From contig CM054159.1 of the NCBI GenBank assembly GCA_028751875.1, forward strand, positions 5,743,079 through 5,807,078: a stretch of DNA of 64,000 nt, written 5' to 3'. This stretch comes from Rapana venosa (taxonomy: Eukaryota > Mollusca > Gastropoda > Neogastropoda > Muricidae). Below, in pieces: positions 34,344-47,500 of this stretch. Position numbers and translations under genes: made by a program. Every line of letters starts with the position of its first letter. Position 1 is the stretch's first letter. The notes beneath the pieces were generated by a model, which saw only the letters and a list, made by a program, of their open reading frames with translations, was not told the DNA's origin and did no database searches.

Positions 34344-35284
34344 TTCAATCAGATATGTGCACACACAGACTTCAAAACACACACATGCACACACATTCAA
34401 TACATACACATGCACACATTCAGTCAGATATGTGCACACACAGATTTAAGCACACATACACACGCATGATGCACGCACGCTGAAGTTTCCCTCACCTGCA
34501 ACTTCCCACTGTTGTTATACATGTGATATTGAAATGCACTGGACAACAACAAACAACAACAAAAAAAGGAAGCCTTATTGATGTTGTCTTTAAGCAGAAG
34601 ACTTCTCTCATATGTGTACTCAGATAATATATGATACATGTGTGTATAGGTAGTATTTTCTCACACAGGCAGCTGTTGCATACATCGTGTGTTCAAATTG
34701 AACACACATCATTACACCTATGTTCATATTGAACATGTTTTGTTAACACTTACCCATACTTAACTTTCTGTATTCTTTGATACACCCCTCTCTTTTTTTT
34801 CTTTCTTTTTTTTGTTTGTTGCTACACGTGTGTTCACATAGATTATATACCTTAACACTTGCCCATACCTAACACTTTATTATAAAGAGTAACATCTTTT
34901 TTTTCTTTTTTTTTGCGAATATGTCTACTGTGTCAGACTCATTGTTTGGTAGAAAATATGTATCAAGTGTATAACCAGAAAAGAAAAAAAGTTTGACAAA
35001 TTTCCTGCCTGCGTTACGGTGGGATGTCCCTCTACAGGCTTTCATAATAATAACATTACTGTTTTCTTGTTATAGCATTTATGGTTATATACATTTGTCG
35101 TTATTACCGTTATCATGAGGGCACGTTGACGATTTCAGATTTTGTCGTTGTTGCTGTTGTTGTTGTTAGGGCGTGCAAGTGTCAGTATTGATGATGGGGC
35201 GGGTGACAGCATTCCGGACTTGGATCGTGCAATGTTTGTGTTTTGAACCCAAGAGCAGTTGGGTCATTGTTCAAAATGTGATCT
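33726..35284. other. Intergenic, no gene recognised
   Basis: Contains a CA-rich patch (34320-34465) with two similar 'cattcaatcagatatgtgca' phrases and a short CAGCC repeat near 34060. No conserved coding sequence was seen on either strand. Confidence 0.5.
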
Positions 35285-35495
35285 CACCTTTCATCTTAAT
35301 TTTGCATGCGGTATTCCGACTTGTAGAGCTCGGTTAGTTGTCTTGTTTACTTTCCTCTCTTTCCTTTCTCCTCTCTTTCTCTCTTTCCTTTCTCCTCTCT
35401 TTCTCCCTTTCCTCTCTCTCTCTGTGTCTCTCTCACCTTTCACCTTAACTTGCATGCTGTATTCAGACGTGTAGAGTGTGGTTAGTTTTCTTGTT

Positions 35496-35533
<38 letters not shown>

Positions 35534-35696
35534 TTTCACCTTTACTTGCATGCTTTATTCAGACGTGTAGAGTGCGGTTAGTTTTCTTGTTTATTCTCTG
35601 TCTCTGTCTCTCTCACCTTTCACCTTTACTTGCATGCTGTATTCAGACGTGTAGAGTCTGGTTAGTTTTCTTGTTTATTCTCTCTCTGTCTGTCAG

Positions 35697-35795
<99 letters not shown>

Positions 35796-35996
35796 TTTCA
35801 CCTTTACTTGCATGCTGTATTCAGACTTGTAGAGTCTGGTTTAGTTTCCTGTTTAATCTCTGTCTCTGTCTGTCTGTCTGTCTCTCTTGCTCTCTCTCTC
35901 TCACCTTTCACCTTTACTTGCATGCTGTATTCAGACTTGTAGAGTCTGGTTTAGTTTTCTTGTTTAATCTCTGTCTGTCTCTGTCTCTGTCCTCTC

Positions 35997-36027
<31 letters not shown>

Positions 36028-36030
36028 TAA
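35285..36030. repeat. Compound repeat: about 80-bp unit alternating with (TC)n, six units
   Basis: The block 'cacctttcacctttacttgc' + 'atgctgtattcagacgtgta' + 'gagtctggttagttttcttg' recurs near 35285, 35434, 35530, 35613, 35790 and 35904. Each is followed by a TC tract of very different length (longest 35705-35792). Confidence 0.93.
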
Positions 36031-37446
36031 TACACGGGTTGTTCTTGTTCTCCTGTGTGTGTGTATTTGGTGTTGTTGGATATTCACAAATAATGATCGA
36101 CACATTTGGATTGTCAGTATGTCCGTTCAATGAAAAACAGTTGGGTATTAAACTGTTGTGTATATTACATTTCGTGCTTTGCATCAAATTCTGTTGTGTC
36201 ATGTTGTCGGGGGATATTGAATGTAGTGTTTTAATTCAGGGATGCTTTCTGCCTGATGAGGACGTTGTCACCTTTGTTCAGACTTGACCTTAGATTTTCT
36301 AGGGTTTTTTTTTTGTGTATTGGTTGATTTGTTGTTGGGTTGGTTTTTGTTGGGTTGGTTTGTTTTAGTTAGTGAGGGTGCGGTGGGGAGGGGGGTGTAT
36401 GCTTTGTATTGTTCTGTTCAGATCTATCTTTGTTGTCTTGCTTTGTTGATTGTTAATGGCTAGGTTGGTTTGAATTTTTTTTAGGGGGGGGTAGGGTGGG
36501 GGAAGGGAGTTTGCTTCATATAGTACTGTTTTGCGACAGTTCAGACTTATGAGTGAGCTCAGCCTAAATTTTAAGCAGAGAATTCTGACAGTGACAGTGT
36601 GGTATGCACTGCATGAATCGCATCTTTTGTTTTATTTCACCATCACTCCATGCTTGCTCAGGCACTTGGCTCATAGTTTGATAGCTCACCTTTTCTTAAA
36701 GACTGTGACTGCATTTTATTCGCCCATTTTTGAAGGGGAAAAAAGCCTTCAATGCAGTGATTTCCTTACCTCCGTCCCCTTAGGATTATGTAGGTATGTT
36801 TGTTAAGCATTTGTGTGTTTAGGTTGTGTAGACGTGCAGGAACTGACTGCTGCATCCATAGTAGGAAAGACAGTCAATAAAAGAAGCCGTTAATTAACAC
36901 TATCCCTACGTTTAAAGGTGAGAACCCCTCTTTCCCAGTACATATGCACTATGTACAGTGGTGGGTGATACGGAGGGAATGGTTAGTAGAGGATTGGTTT
37001 ACCCTGTAGCGGGTTACCCATAGGGAAAAAGTTACGGAAAATGTTCCGATAGCTGTTGAAACTATGAACAATGAAAGCGCGTCTTGTCTCTGCTTCGTGT
37101 CGACCAGATTATTGTGGGCTTTGTCGTGTTTGAATCGAAAGGTCATGTGCAACCGGTGTTGTTGATTTGCTGAGGTATGTGACTGAATATGAAGGGACCT
37201 GCGCTGTCCTTTTTTTTTTTCTTCCTGAAGGAGGAATGGCTTGACTGAAGGAAAACTGAAAGTTTTTATTATCCGATACTATTGTTGGGGAGGTGGGCAT
37301 GAGGGTGGGGGAAGTTAGAAGGGATTTATTTTTTGGGTTGGTTTGTTTTTTTAATGAAATAAAGCAGAAATTGAACTGAAAGGTTTGACTTTTACATTAT
37401 GATTGCCTGTCCTGAGTGTTTGATCAATTCAGAGAATCTGTTTTGG

Positions 37447-37477
<31 letters not shown>

Positions 37478-38530
37478 GAGAAACTGTAATAACTCATCTG
37501 AAAAATGTCAGGCTTGTGATTTCAAAACACATATTTAAACTATGGTTGATACTGAACAGGCTAAGACTTTTTTTTTTCTCATTTAAACCTGGAGTTAACA
37601 TTCATCGTTAATTTCTCTGAAAGTTTTTAAAACCGGGAACACAGGTGCATTATTTTCCATACACACAGACAGCCCCATCCATTTTCTCCCCTAGACATAC
37701 AGTTTACCATAATACCAAATCTTGTCTATTGTTGTATACAGCTACACTACTGACCACACAAGATCACATTGGAAACTACTGCAAAACCGTGACTTGCTAT
37801 CACAAAATGAATTGGAGAGCATTTGACCCACCTTTTCGCTATAAGTCATTTTAGGCAGGTGGGGGTCATGTAGATTTGAGATTTTTATTGATTATAAAAA
37901 CTACAAGCTTTCTTCTACCTTGTACTTAATTAAGTATCAAGGCATAATTTTGTTTCCTTTTGCTTTAAAAGTATGTTTAAAAACACCCAACTCTTCATTC
38001 TGACCGTCTTATTATGATGTAAAGTTCATCAATTTTTCATTTTGTCACTTCCTCATGTCTAGCATTTCAATTTGTAGTCACTTCTTTACATAGAATTATC
38101 CAATTTTGAATCATGTGTTTTTTCATTGAATAGCTTTTTTAAAAAAAAGTTTGTATTTATTGCACATTAATAACATGTTAACGATTAAGAATTATCTGAT
38201 TTTTAATTTTATGTTCTTTCATTGAATTGCTTAAAAAACAAAATTTCACAATAATGCGCTAACGATTAAAGATTGATCTCCCGTGCAATGTGACTCAATA
38301 TGTGGTGGAGGTTCACATGTTAAATTTAAAAAAACAATTAAAAAAACCCCAACTTGCCGACTTCTTCCTTAACTGCTTAAGGAGTTGTTAGGGCCAGCAG
38401 TGATTTTTGTCAGGCCAGGTGTGTGGGTGAGTTGAACTTGATAGACCCATCCATCCATCCTCAGGTACCGCTGGTTGTGTGTAGCTAGATAATTTTGTTC
38501 ATGTCATCCATGCCACCAGCCAAAGCTTGT
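36031..38530. other. Intergenic, no gene recognised
   Basis: AT-rich sequence with T-runs. AATAAA hexamers occur at 36876 and 37358 but cannot be tied to a transcript. No conserved protein sequence was found. Confidence 0.5.
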
Positions 38531-38900
38531 CTACTTTTCTATGAAAGATGAATGGGGTTCTACTGTTTGGGCATAGTAGAGAAGGATGACTACCACTATC
38601 TCAGAATAGAACAAGTCATAACTCTAAGAATCCGCACTGGGCACAACAGGATAAATCACCACATGTCCACAAAGCTGACACTCATTCCCTCTCCTTTGTG
38701 TGCCTGTGGCAAAGAAAGCCAGACTGGCAAGCACATCCTTCAGAGGTGCACGCTATTCAGCGACCTGAGAGAGATTGTGTGGCTGACGGAGATAACCCTG
38801 CAAACTTAAGCTGTACGGCCCACTAGAGGAGCTGGGAAAGACTTGCCACTATTTCTCCAAAACACGTCTGAACGGTGTAAAAAGCTAACGAGAGAAGAAG
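38530..38900 (+). mobile_element. LINE relic, C-terminal region
   Basis: The forward frame reads 'YHYLRIEQVITLRIRTGHNR', then 'INHHMSTKLTLIPSPLCACG', then 'KESQTGKHILQRCTLFSDLR'. The order 'LRTGHNRLNxH...PxCxCGxxxQTxxHxLQxC' is typical of the end of molluscan non-LTR retrotransposon ORFs. Stops follow, so the copy is dead. Confidence 0.75.
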
Positions 38901-39164
38901 AAGAAGCCTTGAGCTCTATCTAAGAAACAACCCCCCCAACAAAATGTGTGAGCAAGATGTTCTGCATATGTTTGTACAAGAGGTAATGGTTTACGATCCC
39001 TTTTAAAGGACTTTTATTGCAGTGGGGCTACTGAAAACCAGCAGTCTTTTCAACTGAACAGAGATCTGTGCAGAGTCTGAGATTGGAGCCTGTATCTCCA
39101 GTTCCCACTTGTCGCACTACTTGGCATCACCAGGTATGATGTTTGCCACCACACCCAATGACAC

Positions 39165-39525
39165 AGACATAATTGTATACCCCTTTAAGTCACGGCAGAG
39201 TTCTCTGCGTACAATTTGGGCTGCTCTCCCCGGGGAGAGCGTGTTGCCACAATTGCAGCACCACCTATTACTTGTCTTTTCCTGTCAGCATGTGGATTTG
39301 TTTCCCTACCAGAGTGGCTTTTTTCTACAGAAATGTTTGTTGCCAGGGACAACTCATGTTGCCGTGGGTTCTTTTACATGCACTAAATACGTGTTGCACA
39401 CAGGACCTCAGTTTATTGTCTCATCTGAAAGACTAGCGCCCAGACCACCACTCAAGGTCTGGTGGATGGATGGGGGGGGGTAGGGGTGGTGGAGTTCCGG
39501 GCAGAAATGGGGTTCAAACCACCAC
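39165..39525 (-). mobile_element. SINE family B copy, partial
   Basis: It shares 'taagtcacggcagagttctc', 'gctgctctccccggggagag', 'ttgccagggacaac' and 'gtctcatctgaaagactagc' with the full copies at 53795 and 56532. The tRNA-like head end is decayed. Confidence 0.75.
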
Positions 39526-39971
39526 ACACTTCAAATCTTCTGCATTAATTTTGTTCAGGTCTCCAGTTGTTGTTCGCAAAATGTTGCCAACAGCACCTGA
39601 TGTGTTCAGGCAGTTTCCTGTCCAATCAAGCCTTAGTTACACATGCTGCTTCACTTCAATCAGTAACTGGACAACAACAAAAATGCTGAAAATATGGCCA
39701 TTGGCAGAAACGAATACTGATTTTCTTTCTTTTCTTTTTTTTCTTTTTTTATTCTCAGAAACGAAGAAACTAATGTTAGTTGAGATTTAAAAAAGAAAGA
39801 AAAAAAAGAAACTCTCGGTGGCAGAAGTCAGCCAACTAAACGCTGAACAACCAACTAAGCAACCAGCCACGCAAGCAAGCCTAGGCAAGGAAAGACAAAG
39901 TTCTTTATTTGGAAGATAAGATGTAAGCAATGACATGCTTTTAACAAAAATCATTATTTTTCTTATATGCA

Positions 39972-40395
39972 CCCCCCCCCCCCCCCCCCCCCCCCCCTTT
40001 CCATCTCATTATTCAGGATTATATCAAAATAGAGATACACAGACCAAAGGAAAGGTCGTGGCCAAAAATAAAACCCCAAACATCCCAACCCCCACAAAAC
40101 AAACAATAACAAAAAACCCACAACAAAACCACACAAAAAATGACAAACAAACAAAAATTATAAAGAACATCCCACCCCAAAACAAAACAAACCACAAAAA
40201 AAGGAAAGAAAAAGATAGGGGGTTGAAGAGAGAGAGAACCCAACCAATAGTCATCATTACATTTTTTTTTTAAATCACATAAATTTCAAACAGACAAAAA
40301 CACGTGCTCAGAGACATCTTAAAGAAAATAGTGGTAAATGATATCACACACACACACACACACACACACACCACCACCACACCACCACCACACCA
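39972..40395. repeat. C26 run, A/C-rich tract and CA/CCA microsatellite
   Basis: A pure C-run (39972-39997) is followed by 250 bp of A/C-rich low-complexity DNA and a CA run with CCA triplets (40348-40393). Confidence 0.9.
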
Positions 40396-41385
40396 AAACA
40401 AAAAGCTGGAAAAAATCCAAACTTTTTTCACCTAAAGACAAGGGAAATTAATGTTGGTTCAAGCTGAGCACTTAGGTGTTGTTGTTTTTAAAATTGGTAA
40501 ATAAAATATTTTTTAAAAAGGAAAAATTACAAACCCAAAACATAGTTCTACCAGTACATCAGTTACAAAACTTTGTTCAAAATGAAAAATATGCATGAAA
40601 ACATCTGCACATATTTAATGGAATTAGAATCATCATAACCATCATCGTCGTCATCGTTGTCATCCTTTTTTCTTTCTTTCTCTCCTTCGTTTTTGCAGAT
40701 GATGGCATCACCCATGGATATCGATTTCTGCCTTATTCCCATTTGGTGTTTGTCTAATTTGGGTCACTTGGGCCTAATCTGACTGGATTTATTATCAACT
40801 TCCGGTTGGAAGATGGTGACGGAGGGATGCTAGTTAAACAACTGTCACGTAGGTTTTCACACTCGCACACAACTTGGTCAGTCACCTAGGAACAGTCTCT
40901 TTCTTGTATAATTTGTTTATTTACTGTCAGTACTTTATGTGCAGGAACCATTATGCCGATTGGACCAGATCGTCTGTCTGCCAGTGATTACTGTCACTGT
41001 GTCGGTGTCAGTTGGCTATTGTGTCAGTGTACCGAATGTTTTTTGAATAAGACTGATTATGTTAAAGCCGTGATGTTGTTTGAAGATGTAAGAATTGGAG
41101 GCTCCTATTCATGTATATTTTCTACAGACAACAAGTGATACGTGCCAGGAAGTAATTTCTTATACATTTTGATCTGTGAATATATTGAACCAACATAATT
41201 CGTTTCCCAGTGAGTACTAGACTTGGGATCACAATGCTCTCAGTCTACTTACCAGAACTGTGTCATATATTTAAAGCACAGTTTTGTTAATTGTGCCTAT
41301 GCTCAATGTGTTTTTCCAGGCATACCACAAATTTTGCAACTGAAGGCTAGTTCCAGACACCACACTCACAAATAGTCATACTCAT

Positions 41386-41387
41386 AG

Positions 41388-41440
<53 letters not shown>

Positions 41441-41508
41441 ACAACATACATACATTAATACATACATACATACATACATACATACATACATACATACATA
41501 CATACATG
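41386..41508. repeat. (CA)n and (CATA)n microsatellites
   Basis: A CA run of about 46 bp is followed by a CATA run of about 48 bp. Confidence 0.95.
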
Positions 41509-41509
41509 T

Positions 41510-43120
41510 ATACATCATTACATGCATATTATACATTGTATACATATACACACACACTTTTCATATCTTTTATCATATTTTCTTTATTTCCTAGCATACA
41601 TACATATTTTGAGGAATAGATTAAACTTTTAAAATGCAAAGGCGATGAAGTTTTTCATGCTGGTACATAGTGGTAGTAGTATTTAATTTCAATAACTTTT
41701 AATGTATTATGATTAGTTGATCTGCTACCCTTGGTAATAACAGATCTTTTGTGCATTGACTTACGTTTCAGTTGAGTAACAAGAAGAGCTGGAAAGCCAT
41801 GTGAGAAAGAGAAGGAACCTGAATAAGTAACTTTAACTTGTGTCTCTGGGATTTCTCTGTAGACAACTATATGTCTCTCCTGGTAAGAACAAGCTGTGTG
41901 TGTTTGTATGTGTGTGTGTTTCATTGTTTCAGTGTGTGTGTGTGTGTGGTGTGTGTGTGTGTGTGTGAGTGAGTGAGGGATGTTTATTGGATTTTTCTGG
42001 CTCATTTTTATGCAGTGTGTATGCGTATGTGTCACTGTGTGTGTGAGAGTGTGTGTATGTGTGTGGGTGTGCGTGTGTACATGAAAAGGACACAATGTAC
42101 ATTGTAACAACTAACATGTACCCATACTTTAGTGCATGATTTCATGTTAAATTGTTATGTTCACAGTGATGAGTCTACATCTAGCAGTCCCATCAATTCA
42201 GTGGCCCCGAGTTGTTGTTAGCTGTGTGATCATAAACATCTTCAGATTCCATCCCATGTCATTTAACATTGTATTCCTAGTCTACAAGGATACATGTATG
42301 CATATATAGATGATATAAGTATAATATATTATATATACACATGTATTGACTATTGTCAATAGTACTAAGTAACTTTAGTAAGTACTACTAGCACTATAGC
42401 AGGGCTATGTATTATCTCTGTTTACTGGTGTTTAGTATTTTCGAATGTAAGTCATGACAATTTTTGAAAGAAAGTGTTTTTGGAATTGTATTTGTAGGTC
42501 TTTCTCTATATAACATGAAGTGTGAACATTTTTTATATATACAAGATTGTGTGTTGAAACTAGTCCTTATAATATAATTTAAATCACAAATTAGCGTGAA
42601 CTAATTTTATATTTCATTGAAGTGCTAGTAGCTTTTTAAAAATTTAATGCTTTATGAATGAAAAATATTTGATATAATAATAAGTTTTATTCAACTAGAA
42701 TAAACAGTGCTAATCTAGTTCAAGTAAGTAGTTCTGTAAACCTTCCACCCCCCCCCCCCCCCCCCCCCCCACCCCCCACCCCCTCCCATCGCCTGTTTCT
42801 AGTCTCAGTCTCTTTCTTAGTTACAAACATTTTCTTGTTTATAAATATGTTCTGTTGTGTTGCAGTGTAATTTGTAATTAATTAATATTATTGTGTTCTA
42901 TTTTTTTGTATTGCTTTCAAGTTTCATTCATTCATGGCAAATGATGAACTATCTTTCTGCCTGAAATATGGGCTACTCTCCTCACAAGGAACGTATCACC
43001 ACTCTTGTTACTTTGGATTCTTCTATGCCCTCTCTGTGTGGACATATATGTGTGTGTTTGAGTGAATGCATTTTATTTATTCATAAATTCAGTGATAGTG
43101 GAAAAAGGACTCATGTAGTT
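41510..43120. other. Intergenic, no gene recognised
   Basis: AT-rich, with a GT-rich patch (41898-42080) and a C23 run (42748-42770). No conserved coding sequence was seen. Confidence 0.5.
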
Positions 43121-43124
43121 ATTT

Positions 43125-43448
43125 ACATGCAGTCCCTATGTGCATGCAGTTTTGTAAATTTTATTCGTTCCAACCGGCACTAGTAGCCAATTCTTCTGAA
43201 AGGTCGGACAGGTTTTAATGTGTGCACAAGATGTTCTGTGTGCCTTTGCACACAGGATCTTGGTTTATAGTCTTATCCATAGGACTTTCCTGGGAAGGAT
43301 TTGGGGGGGGGGGGGGGGGGGGGGTTTCAGCATTGATGTTAAATAGTGGGAAAAATCCCTTGAACAGGTGTCTTGATGATGGCTCCAACCTGGGCTTGAA
43401 CCTAGGTCATCAGATCAAAACGCTCTAACTACCAGGCTATCCCATCCC
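43125..43448 (-). mobile_element. SINE family A copy, full-length, with a G22 run
   Basis: On the minus strand the head 'gggatgggatagcctggtag' opens the element. The core and the tail follow toward the left. A G-run at 43303-43324 interrupts the part next to the 'ttaacatcagtgctga'-type block. Confidence 0.8.
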
Positions 43449-43869
43449 CTTCTGTGTGTATAGTGAGTTCACTAGACTATATAGCTCTAGATAACATACA
43501 TGTATGTAAACAGACAGAAAGTGAGAAACATTGTAAATTGTAATTCTACAGAGCTGCAAAGGAAATGTCATGAAACATGATATACATCACAAATTATTGC
43601 TGAATTTTTCATCTGCATGAATTAAACAATATTTTGGGATGTGTGAATGACATCAATTTTATTTTCAAGAGTAACCTCTGAAACAGTTTGTGTAGGGTAC
43701 ATGAAAATAGTTTGTCATCATTATACTCCCAAATCAAACTTCATGCATAGTTGCCTGCTTCCCATGCCTCTCTTGCTTATATCTGTGGGGTTTTGGGGCA
43801 CATGTACACAGCTCAGCTTCAGATGCACATGATGTCTTTGAGCACACACTTTGACAGTAACTAATGTGT

Positions 43870-44100
43870 GTACACAAACACGCACGCATGCAAACATGCA
43901 TGCTTGCACGCATGGACACATGTACACACTCGCACATGCATGCATGCACGCACGCACATATGCACACACACACATACATGTATCTACACACTCATGCAAG
44001 CACACAAAAACATACTATATAAACATGCATATGCACAGCTACATGCATGCACACACACACACATACACACAGCCACATGCATGCACACACACACACACGC
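43870..44100. repeat. CA/GCATG-rich alternating tract
   Basis: Imperfect CA, CATG and GCAT repeats with alternating purine-pyrimidine sequence. Confidence 0.85.
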
Positions 44101-44124
44101 ATTATGGGGCATCCCTGAACAAGA

Positions 44125-44535
44125 TATTCATGAGATAGGTAGCCTAGTGGTCAGTGTGTTGAACTTATGAATTTGGGTGAGCAAGGGTGCAAGTCTGACT
44201 GTCTGCTGAGATGTTTAATAGAGCAGATATTTTCCCCTGCAGCCAATAAAAGTTGGCACTCAACTGACTCTTTATCTCTTTGGATGAGACTGTAAACTAT
44301 AAACTCACTGAGATCATCCCAGACTGTGTGAATGCATGCAGAACATCCTGTGCACGCATGCATGTATAAACTCCATCCACCTTTGCTTGGAAAGCCAGCC
44401 AGCTCTGGCCAGTAGGATAGATGGCTCTAGATACCAAGCATGCACCCTGTACCTGGAGAGTGGTGAGCTCCACCAGGTTTGAACAGCTGGCCAAAGACAC
44501 ACTGCCTGAAACATTCAGCGGAATGCCCTGGGCAT
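44125..44535 (+). mobile_element. SINE-like element related to family A
   Basis: The head is 'gataggtagcctagtggtca'. The core 'ggatgagactgtaaactata' and 'gcatgcagaacatcctgtgc' is followed by a 3' part ('acctggagagtggtgagctc') that differs from family A but matches 33260-33345. Confidence 0.6.
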
Positions 44536-44539
44536 TCCA

Positions 44540-47500
44540 GTCCCTAAGGAGTTAAGAAGTGGAATCAAGTCAAGTCCTGTAAAGTCAAGCCATAAACTGA
44601 TAAAACATTAAAAGAGTCATAGGTAATAGACACAGAAACAGTCGCCATAACACTATAGTATATTCATGAGGAAATATGGTGTGAAATAGTCTGCGTAATA
44701 TCAGAGTTTATGAGATAACATTGGGAGAGGGGGGGGGGGGGGGGGCAAAGGGAGGATGGAGTGAGTGTTTGTGACATGTACATTTCACACTGTACATGTA
44801 ATGATGTATACATGTATCTGTTGGTTCCCAGAAAAGGAAAGAGTTTTGCTGTATGGTAAACTGAACAACAGAAGCTGAAGGAGAAAAGAAGACGATGTTA
44901 TCTAAATTATGTTAATCTATGAAGTTACAGATAAGAGAAGAGCCAGTTTGTAAGGTCAGTGTGCTAACTGATTGTAGTATGAGTCTGAAAATGGAACAAA
45001 ACGATCATAAGGATAATAATAAAGGATTTGTCTAGAGCCTTTTTAGCTGTGTTTTAAAAAAAATTTATGTTACAGGATTTTAATTTCTAAACAAATTATT
45101 AGATTGTTCATTATCAAAAAGCATCAGAAGAAGAAGAGGGCATTGTTTAGAAAAGAAGATAAAAGACAAAATGAAACAGAAAACCCGGAACATACTGCCT
45201 AAAGTATGTCATTTTTATTGCCTTTTGGGGGGTTGGGGGGTTGGGGGATGGGGTTTGAAAGGTGAGATTTTTGCTTAAATGTGACCTTCCCCTCCCCCAT
45301 CTAGGTAGCCAAGTTCTGACTTCAGGGATTTATTGCATGTTTAATTTTCATTTGTAAACTTTGATGTGTGGTTCTGTTGAGTGAGTTTTTTTTATAGTTT
45401 TTTTTAAAATTTTATTCAAGGTAGTTCCCTCCAGGGAAAATTAGAATCAGAAACTTGCTGTGTTTGCAGAATAATAGCTGCTGAAACTTGAAGCAGTCTG
45501 ACTGTCATCAGTGTCTGTGATGTATGAATTTGATTTCAGTTTGCACAACTGACTTTTATTTTGTTTTTTTAAATTTTTGGCCTCACTTTCATTTTTTTTT
45601 TTTTTGGTTTGTTTTTTGTTTAATCCCTTGATGTGGTCTAAAAGTTGCATTTTGTGTCTTAACTTTCTGCTCATTTTCATTTGTACAAACTGTAGTTCAG
45701 ATATTTTTTTCTGTTGAACATTTCACAATGCTCATGATACTGTGCACCTATCTCAGGGGAAACATAGAGGGTTTTTCTCCTTTTTTTTGTTTTTTTTGGT
45801 CCCTTTTTTCTATGTTTTGTTGTTGTTGTTCTTATCATGTCATTTAGAAGGTTTCTGTCAACAGTTAAGAACGTTACTGATTTTTAAACAAATATGATGG
45901 TTCTTCAGTTTTGCCTATCTGGCTGATAATTTCAGGGTGATTGACACATTATTTATTGAAATCTTTTTCCTGACCATACACTCCAGCTGTCATTCCGATG
46001 TTGGATAGAAACAGAAGGTCTGTGTGATCTTGAAGAATAGCTATGTTAAAAAATGAACCAAAAGAAACCATAGTTGATACATCTCAGCCATTTATCTTCA
46101 TTTTATTATGATTAAAAAAAAAATTATACAGTAGGACAGTTTCATTCATTCATTCATTCGTTCATTCATTTTTTGTTATCATTATCCTTGGCAATGTCAA
46201 AGGCAATATTTATGAACGTCCTGAAACGTAGAAAACCCTTTAACTTACGGAAAGCCACAAGACACTCCTGGAAGTATAAAATTCCTGGTTAATGTTATTT
46301 TGGCTGTTGGGATATGAACAGAGACTGTATTGTAGTTTGTAGTGAAAATTCAAAGGTGCCAATGGTGATTTAAACTAATGAAACCATTTATAGTTGTATG
46401 AAATGTAAGGTGTGTTGTAGTGGAAACATTCATCAGTAGTTGATGTTTTTCGTTTTTATAATTCACTTTGCTTTTTGAAACGGTGGCATAATATCAATCA
46501 TAGATCAAGGTTATTGGTCATATATTAAAATTAATGTTTATGTATCTTACAGTAGCCTTTTTTTAATATAAAATTGTTGTTGTCAGCTGTTGGCCTTCTG
46601 CTGGATTGTGGGTCTTTTTTCTATTTATTTTCTTGTTTTCAAATTTTATTTTTCATATTGGTATTCATTATGACATTTGTACTCATCCGTTTTATCTTAT
46701 TTTGGTTTGTTTTTTCTCTCATTTTTTTCTTTTCCAGATATCAGTCTTTCAGTGTTTCAAAAAATGTTTCTGTGTTTGATCAAGGTATCTCATGTACAGT
46801 TTTAATTATTGGAATTTTTTTTAATGTAATAATAGTTCAAGCTCTGGCTAATTTCATAACCTTAGTTTGAACTAGAAAGTGATCCCCCTCCTCCCCCCCC
46901 CCTCCCCCCCAAAAAAAAGCTAATCTAGCTGCAATGTATAATTCACTTTTCCTTGTTTCTTCTTCTTTTTCTGTTCTCTTCTTTTAATTTTTTTAAATGA
47001 TAAAACTTATTCATATTTTAGTAAGTTGAAAGTTCCTCAGTAGTGTCTTCTGAGATCTTCCATGAGGTATGTGAGTAACACTGACCTGACAGGCCCTAGA
47101 GTGAACGACAGCACTATTCCATTTTTGGCAGCGGCCATCAAACAGGTACCCAGATTGTGTAAGCTGCTGAGAATGCTTTCCAGCACATGAAAGAACAATC
47201 CATCAGTCACTCAGTCTGTCCTGATGCTTATATAGCCAAATCAGTCACAGAACTTGCCATCTTCTTGTTAGGAAGTAAGCTAGCTAGCTAGCTCACAGCA
47301 TACAAATCCAACATAACTCAGTCAAGGGTCCAGGGCCCAGTGCCAAAATGAGCCCCTTCCTTTAAGTGTGGTCAGTTTCTGCTATAATTAGCAGCAGCAG
47401 CAGAGATGGAGCGGATTGCAGCTGAGAGTAGCTGAAAGTGGAGGAAACTGACAGCTGTGTAAGCCTCATTAGGGGAAATAGAGTCTTTGGTTCATTCTGT

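Noticed and set aside
46574..46870. Hydrophobic 98-codon frame resembling a membrane protein
   Set aside because: T-rich DNA gives Phe/Leu/Ile codons by chance; no start context, no conserved motif.
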